DNA from: Phycisphaerales bacterium
GTDB lineage: Bacteria; Planctomycetota; Phycisphaerae; Phycisphaerales; UBA1924
Length of the DNA: 64,000 bases
Direction: 5' to 3'
NCBI GenBank assembly: GCA_027019265.1
Contig: JALUWX010000107.1
Span: 49,881 to 113,880 of the forward strand
Shown: piece by piece, positions 60,345 through 64,000 of the stretch
Layout: every line of letters begins with the position of its first letter
How positions within the stretch are numbered: position 1 is the stretch's first letter
Made by a program: the position numbers and the translations under genes
The notes under the pieces: model-generated
Told to the model about the DNA's origin: nothing
The model's database searches: none
Seen by the model: only the letters and a program-made list of their open reading frames with translations

Positions 60345-60952
60345 GGCGCGGTGAACTCGTTATTCATCAGGGTGATGACCTGGTCCGTCACATCGACGGA
60401 GTCGTGGCGCCAGATCACACCCTTGGTGACGATCGCGCGGTACACGTCCGAGTCGGGCGCGTTCTCGGGGAGAGGGAACGTCGAGTCGTCCATCAGGACC
60501 ACGTCGTACCCCTCACGCTCGGAGATCCGAGCGATCGCGTCTTCGATCTTCCCGTAGAGCCCGCGCATGACGTTCCCCAGATCGATCGAGGTGATGCGCG
60601 AGAGCGCGTTCAGCCGCGCGTCGGCGGCCGCTTTCCGCTCCATGTACTGCGCGAGCTTGTCGCGCTGCTCGTCCGTCCCGGGCTCGAGCATCTTGATGTC
60701 CGCTTCGAGGATCTCGAGCTCCTTCGCGACAGCTTCGAGCTGACCCTTCCGGGTCTCACGACGCGCGTTGAGCTGGTCCTCGAGGACCTTGCGCTCCTCG
60801 AGCCCGTTGATGATGGCGGCGATATCGACCGTCGCGACGGCCGTCGGCTGGGCCGGGGGACGCATCGACGTCGCTTTCGCGCTGATCGCGAAGATCGCGG
60901 CGAGGGCGATCGTGGTGATCGCGGCAAAGGTGGTCTTGGACATATGGCGCAT
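60341..60952 (-). CDS. skp: OmpH/Skp-like periplasmic chaperone
   Basis: A 203-residue exported protein of the OmpH/Skp family that holds unfolded outer-membrane proteins on their way to BamA. A signal peptide (about residues 5-27, ITTIALAAIFAISAKA) is followed by VATVDIAAIINGLEERKVLE, as in Skp, and then long charged tentacle helices (about 65-130). ATG 60952 follows GGGAG by 6 nt. Located between bamA and lpxD as in many Gram-negative envelope operons. Confidence 0.86.
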   Translation of the reverse strand: MRHMSKTTFAAITTIALAAIFAISAKATSMRPPAQPTAVATVDIAAIINGLEERKVLEDQLNARRETRKGQLEAVAKELEILEADIKMLEPGTDEQRDKLAQYMERKAAADARLNALSRITSIDLGNVMRGLYGKIEDAIARISEREGYDVVLMDDSTFPLPENAPDSDVYRAIVTKGVIWRHDSVDVTDQVITLMNNEFTAP

Positions 60953-61048
60953 GGATTGCTCCCTTTGAGTTCTATCGGTGTTTCATCATATACAGACGCG
61001 CGGCGAAAGGGCTGCGGGCACCGATCCGCGCGGAAGAGCTGACTTTGC

Positions 61049-63592
61049 TCAGTTGAGGGGAAGATCGACGGAGAACGTGAACACCCGGTTCTCGTCCGTG
61101 TCCTGTTTCGTGATCGGGAACCCGAAATCGAACGCGAGCGGGGCCGGCGAAAGCGTCGGGATCCGGAGACGGAACCCGAAACCGGCCGTCACCCGGTAAT
61201 CCTCGAACCCGGGATCGAAGGTCACCGTCCCCGAATCGATGAACAGGACCCCCGAAAGGATGTCCTCGTACAGGGGTTGGGTGATCTGCGCCCCCAGATA
61301 GAAGAGCCATGTCCCCCCGATCGGATCGGGAGAAGGAGCGCCCGTGTCGTTCCGGACCCCGCGCGGGGAGACGGTCCGGAAGTCCAGACCCCGGAAGTTC
61401 TGACCACCAAGGTAGTAACGCTCGTAGGTCGGGGTGTCGGATCGTCCCTGAGGGATGTACCCGACCCTGGAGGAGAGATTGAGCACCGTCGAGCGACCCA
61501 GGTAGTCGTCCCGGAGGGGGACGAAGATCTGGTGCCGGAGGTTGATGGGTGTGTACGTGAAGTCGCCGGCGACCTGCTCGATGGAGATCGCCGTGGAGGA
61601 ACCCCGGGTCGGGGTGATCCGAGAATCGAGGTTGGTGCGCGAGAGCGAAGCGGACACCCCGAAGAGCTGGGTGGGCTGCGCAACCGCGAAGAAATCCGTC
61701 GGCCGGAACGGGTCGAGATCCCCGATGTCGATGTCGTTATAGCGGAAGTTCACCGAGCCCTGCCAACGGGTCCCGAACCGCCGTCCGACCCCGAGGGAGA
61801 ACCCCGCGCGCGATTCGTCGAACTCATCGAAGTCTCGCTTGGAGAAGAAGATCGAAGCGGACCCGGAGTAGCTCGATTCGAACAGGTACGGATCCGACAG
61901 GGAGATGGAGTAGGACTGGACTTCGTTGCCGGGCTGGAGCTCGATCTGGAACGTCTGCCCAGCGCCCCGGAACGCGCGACCGGCGAAAAACTCCCCGAGC
62001 GAGTCCGGGGTGTCCGTCACATCGAAGTTCCGCTGGGTGATCGCGATCCGACCGATCAGACCCGAGTCGGAGGAGACGGCGCCACCGATATCGAACGACC
62101 CCGTGTTGGTCTCTTCGACCTCGACGAGCACATCCCGGTACATCGTCCCGTCCGGGGGGGTGAGGGTCAGGGTGATGGGGTCGTCGTTGTTGGTCCCGTC
62201 GTCGTCACGCTGAGCCGTGGGCCGGAACTCGTCGTCCCAGACCTGCGCGAAGAACTCGACCCCGGATTCCTGGGGTGTCAATCGTCCTTCCCGACGATCG
62301 TTGAAGAGCCGGAGGAGCCGGAGCTTGTCCTTGGATCGCTCGAGCGCATTGGTGTCGAGGGGACGGGTGGGACGGACCTCGATCTGTCGCCGGATCACTT
62401 CCTGGCGCGTGAGGTCGTTGCCCTGGATGATGATCTCGCCGACGAGGGCGCGCGGGCCTTCGTTGATCGTGATCGCGATGTCGACGACGGGTCGATCCTC
62501 GTCCCGGAGCTCGGCGCGGGTGACCACGACATCCGCGTAGCCCATCTGCCCGTACGCGTTCCGGATGACCTGGAGCGCGTCCTCGACCTGCGCGATGGCG
62601 TAGACATCGCCGGAGCTGAGCCCGATCAGCGCCTCGATCTGCTCGTTGGTCATGACCGGGGGTTCGTCGGGATCGTTCGGGTTGATAAAGGTCTGCACAT
62701 CCCGGAGGGTGTAGATCGGACCCTCTTCCACGAGGTAGGTGATGATCGCTTCGCGCGAGTTGGGCGACGGCTGGACCAAACGGTCCGCGCGCACATCCAG
62801 ATACCCACGGTTCTGGTAAAACTCCGTCAGTTTCCGGATGTCCTCATCGAGGAGCTGGTCGTCGAGCTGTCCCCGGACGAAGATGTTCGCCGTCCGGGTC
62901 TCCAGTTCCCGGCGCAGCTTCTTGTTCGAGAACGCCGTGTTCCCCTGGAACCGGATCGAGCTCACCTTGAGCCGATCACCCTCGAGGACCCGGAAAATCA
63001 CGAGCCCGGTCTCTTCGAGCTCGCGCTCGTCGATGTTCACCCGGACGTAGTAGTACCCCCGGGATCGGTAGAGCTCCTCGATGCGCCGCGCGGACCGATC
63101 GATCTGGAACCGATCGATCGGCGCGCCGGAAACCACGTCGATGACCTCGAGGATCTGGTTGTCCCCGAGCTGGGTGTTCCCCGTCACCTGGACATCCGCA
63201 ACGAGGAGCCGCTCGAGCAGATCGAACGAGAGCTCGACCTCGCCGCCGTCCGTGAGTCCGGCGAAAATCTCGACGCGCTGGAAGAGCCCGAGCCGATTGA
63301 GCCGCCGGATGTCATCCCGAACGCGCTGCGCGTCGAAGATCGTCCCCTCCTGGGAGGTGATGATGTTGAGCGCCTGGTTGTACGCGCGGTCCGTCAGGAC
63401 CGTCCGGTTTCCCTGATCGTCGATCGAACCCCGGACGATCAGACGCGCGATCGGCCGGTTCTCATACACACCCGTGTCCGTGGGGGAAACCTGGGGCGCG
63501 TTCTGCGCGAAAGCAGCGCAGGGTGTGCCGCAGAGGACCATCGCGACTGTCGCGGTCGTCACATATCCCAAGATCGAGTGTCCCAGAGCCAT
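61049..63592 (-). CDS. bamA: Outer membrane assembly protein BamA
   Basis: An 847-residue BamA. After a signal peptide (about residues 1-30, ending near AFA) come POTRA domains (about 40-440; GNTQLGDNQI, GNTAFSNKKLRRELETR, YQNRGYLDVRADRLV, YADVVVTRAEL) and a C-terminal 16-strand barrel with YYLGGQNFRGLDFRTVSP, the family VRGF/Y-type loop 6 motif (here FRGLDF). It inserts beta-barrel proteins into the outer membrane. The final residue is Asn, not the usual aromatic of the beta-signal. ATG 63592 or GTG 63613 may be the start; neither has a strong ribosome binding site. Head gene of the bamA-skp-lpxD-lpxC run. Confidence 0.93.
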   Translation of the reverse strand: MALGHSILGYVTTATVAMVLCGTPCAAFAQNAPQVSPTDTGVYENRPIARLIVRGSIDDQGNRTVLTDRAYNQALNIITSQEGTIFDAQRVRDDIRRLNRLGLFQRVEIFAGLTDGGEVELSFDLLERLLVADVQVTGNTQLGDNQILEVIDVVSGAPIDRFQIDRSARRIEELYRSRGYYYVRVNIDERELEETGLVIFRVLEGDRLKVSSIRFQGNTAFSNKKLRRELETRTANIFVRGQLDDQLLDEDIRKLTEFYQNRGYLDVRADRLVQPSPNSREAIITYLVEEGPIYTLRDVQTFINPNDPDEPPVMTNEQIEALIGLSSGDVYAIAQVEDALQVIRNAYGQMGYADVVVTRAELRDEDRPVVDIAITINEGPRALVGEIIIQGNDLTRQEVIRRQIEVRPTRPLDTNALERSKDKLRLLRLFNDRREGRLTPQESGVEFFAQVWDDEFRPTAQRDDDGTNNDDPITLTLTPPDGTMYRDVLVEVEETNTGSFDIGGAVSSDSGLIGRIAITQRNFDVTDTPDSLGEFFAGRAFRGAGQTFQIELQPGNEVQSYSISLSDPYLFESSYSGSASIFFSKRDFDEFDESRAGFSLGVGRRFGTRWQGSVNFRYNDIDIGDLDPFRPTDFFAVAQPTQLFGVSASLSRTNLDSRITPTRGSSTAISIEQVAGDFTYTPINLRHQIFVPLRDDYLGRSTVLNLSSRVGYIPQGRSDTPTYERYYLGGQNFRGLDFRTVSPRGVRNDTGAPSPDPIGGTWLFYLGAQITQPLYEDILSGVLFIDSGTVTFDPGFEDYRVTAGFGFRLRIPTLSPAPLAFDFGFPITKQDTDENRVFTFSVDLPLN

Positions 63593-63748
63593 CGTGAGGA
63601 GGACGATACACACCCCCGGGGACGGCTACCACACGCGGAGACGACATTGTGCGATTGTCTGGTCGGGGTCTGGTCGTCACCAACTTCCCCTGATAAGGTG
63701 TCCTCTCGATCGGGGTGTGTACACGACGGAATCGCAGGGAGGCGACAG

Positions 63749-64000
63749 GTGGGGACAGACGGACAGGTCACTCGGAAATCGGGACGCCGTGAGGGGTGGT
63801 GGATCCTGCTCGCTTCGATCGGATCAATCGGCGCGGCGCTGACCGCGTTGATGTCGATCGTGGATCGCGGTCTGCTCGGCGCGGTGCCCACCGGGGCGCT
63901 GCTGTGTGTGCTGGCGCTGTTCGTGCTCCCCGTGCCCACGCTCGTGCTCGCGCGTCGGGCTCGCCGGATCGAAGCGCGACGGGTGGTCCTCAACGATGAC
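63749..64000 (+). CDS. Membrane protein, C-terminus cut by window edge
   Basis: The first 84 codons of a plus-strand gene that continues past the window. GTG 63749 follows GGGAGG by 7 nt. The translation begins VGTDGQVTRKSGRREGWW and has two membrane helices (about residues 19-38, ILLASIGSIGAALTALM; and 49-68, ALLCVLALFVLPVPTLVLA), then a basic cytoplasmic stretch (RRARRIEARR). It diverges from bamA with 156 nt between. No family can be named from this part. Confidence 0.7.
   Translation, partial: MGTDGQVTRKSGRREGWWILLASIGSIGAALTALMSIVDRGLLGAVPTGALLCVLALFVLPVPTLVLARRARRIEARRVVLNDD

Noticed and set aside
1..64000. tRNA, rRNA, CRISPR, insertion-sequence or phage elements
   Set aside because: None of the intergenic gaps shows a tRNA-like fold, repeat-spacer order, terminal inverted repeats or transposase motifs.

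Overview
The window is high-GC, densely packed bacterial DNA with strong C/G preference at third codon positions. The gene content fits a planctomycete of the class Phycisphaerae: two secreted proteins end in the PGA..LLGL..RRRR-type PEP-CTERM-like tail common in that group, there is a complete-looking outer-membrane set (bamA, skp, lpxD, lpxC), TPR-sulfotransferases, sigma/anti-sigma/PDZ genes, and many proteins of no known family. The taxonomic call is an inference from protein features, not from a marker-gene search. No rRNA, tRNA, CRISPR array, insertion sequence or prophage was seen.

Layout. 1-5.3 kb: exopolysaccharide decoration (two WcaF-like acetyltransferases, a pyruvyltransferase, a GT4 glycosyltransferase, a formyltransferase, and a polysaccharide deacetylase of the XrtA/PEP-CTERM-locus type). 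5.3-8.5 kb: an unrecognised HTH-like protein and two tandem PEP-CTERM-like secreted paralogues. 8.5-15.7 kb: an NAD-dependent epimerase and a PAPS module (SLC13 permease, Hal2-type PAP phosphatase, cysC on the minus strand; cysD and cysN divergent on the plus strand). 15.8-23.1 kb: a beta-lactamase-fold protein without metal ligands, a frameshifted AlgI-like MBOAT with an AlgJ-like partner, and two overlapping TPR-sulfotransferases that would use the PAPS. 23.1-24.9 kb: surE and an HDOD gene. 25-31.7 kb: a tightly overlapping minus-strand operon with a three-domain Maf-type protein, then neuA, neuB and neuC, so a nonulosonic (sialic-type) acid is made and probably attached to protein. 31.8-38.9 kb: flgM, ispE, Nif3-family, lipoproteins, rpiB and a Sua5-phosphatase fusion. 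39-41 kb: dnaA followed by a 477-nt gap with DnaA-box-like sites, a candidate oriC. 41-46.5 kb: tadA, tatC, an ECF sigma/anti-sigma/PDZ operon and an Rrf2 regulator. 46.5-57.6 kb: lysS, pyrE, an RNase Z-like protein, two VTT-domain (TVP38/DedA-like) membrane proteins, a CPBP protease and rplM-rpsI. 57.6-64 kb: a lipoprotein, lpxC, lpxD, skp, bamA and a truncated membrane-protein gene at the right edge.

Two expression habits recur. Within operons, start and stop codons commonly overlap by 4 nt (ATGA or GTGA), suggesting translational coupling. At least seven transcription-unit heads lack a ribosome binding site and instead carry TANNNT 5-6 nt before the start codon, the arrangement expected for leaderless mRNAs.

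The most interesting items are the Maf/nucleotidyltransferase/degenerate radical-SAM fusion heading neuABC, the base-composition patch inside neuB, the PAPS-to-sulfotransferase module, and the leaderless promoter pattern.
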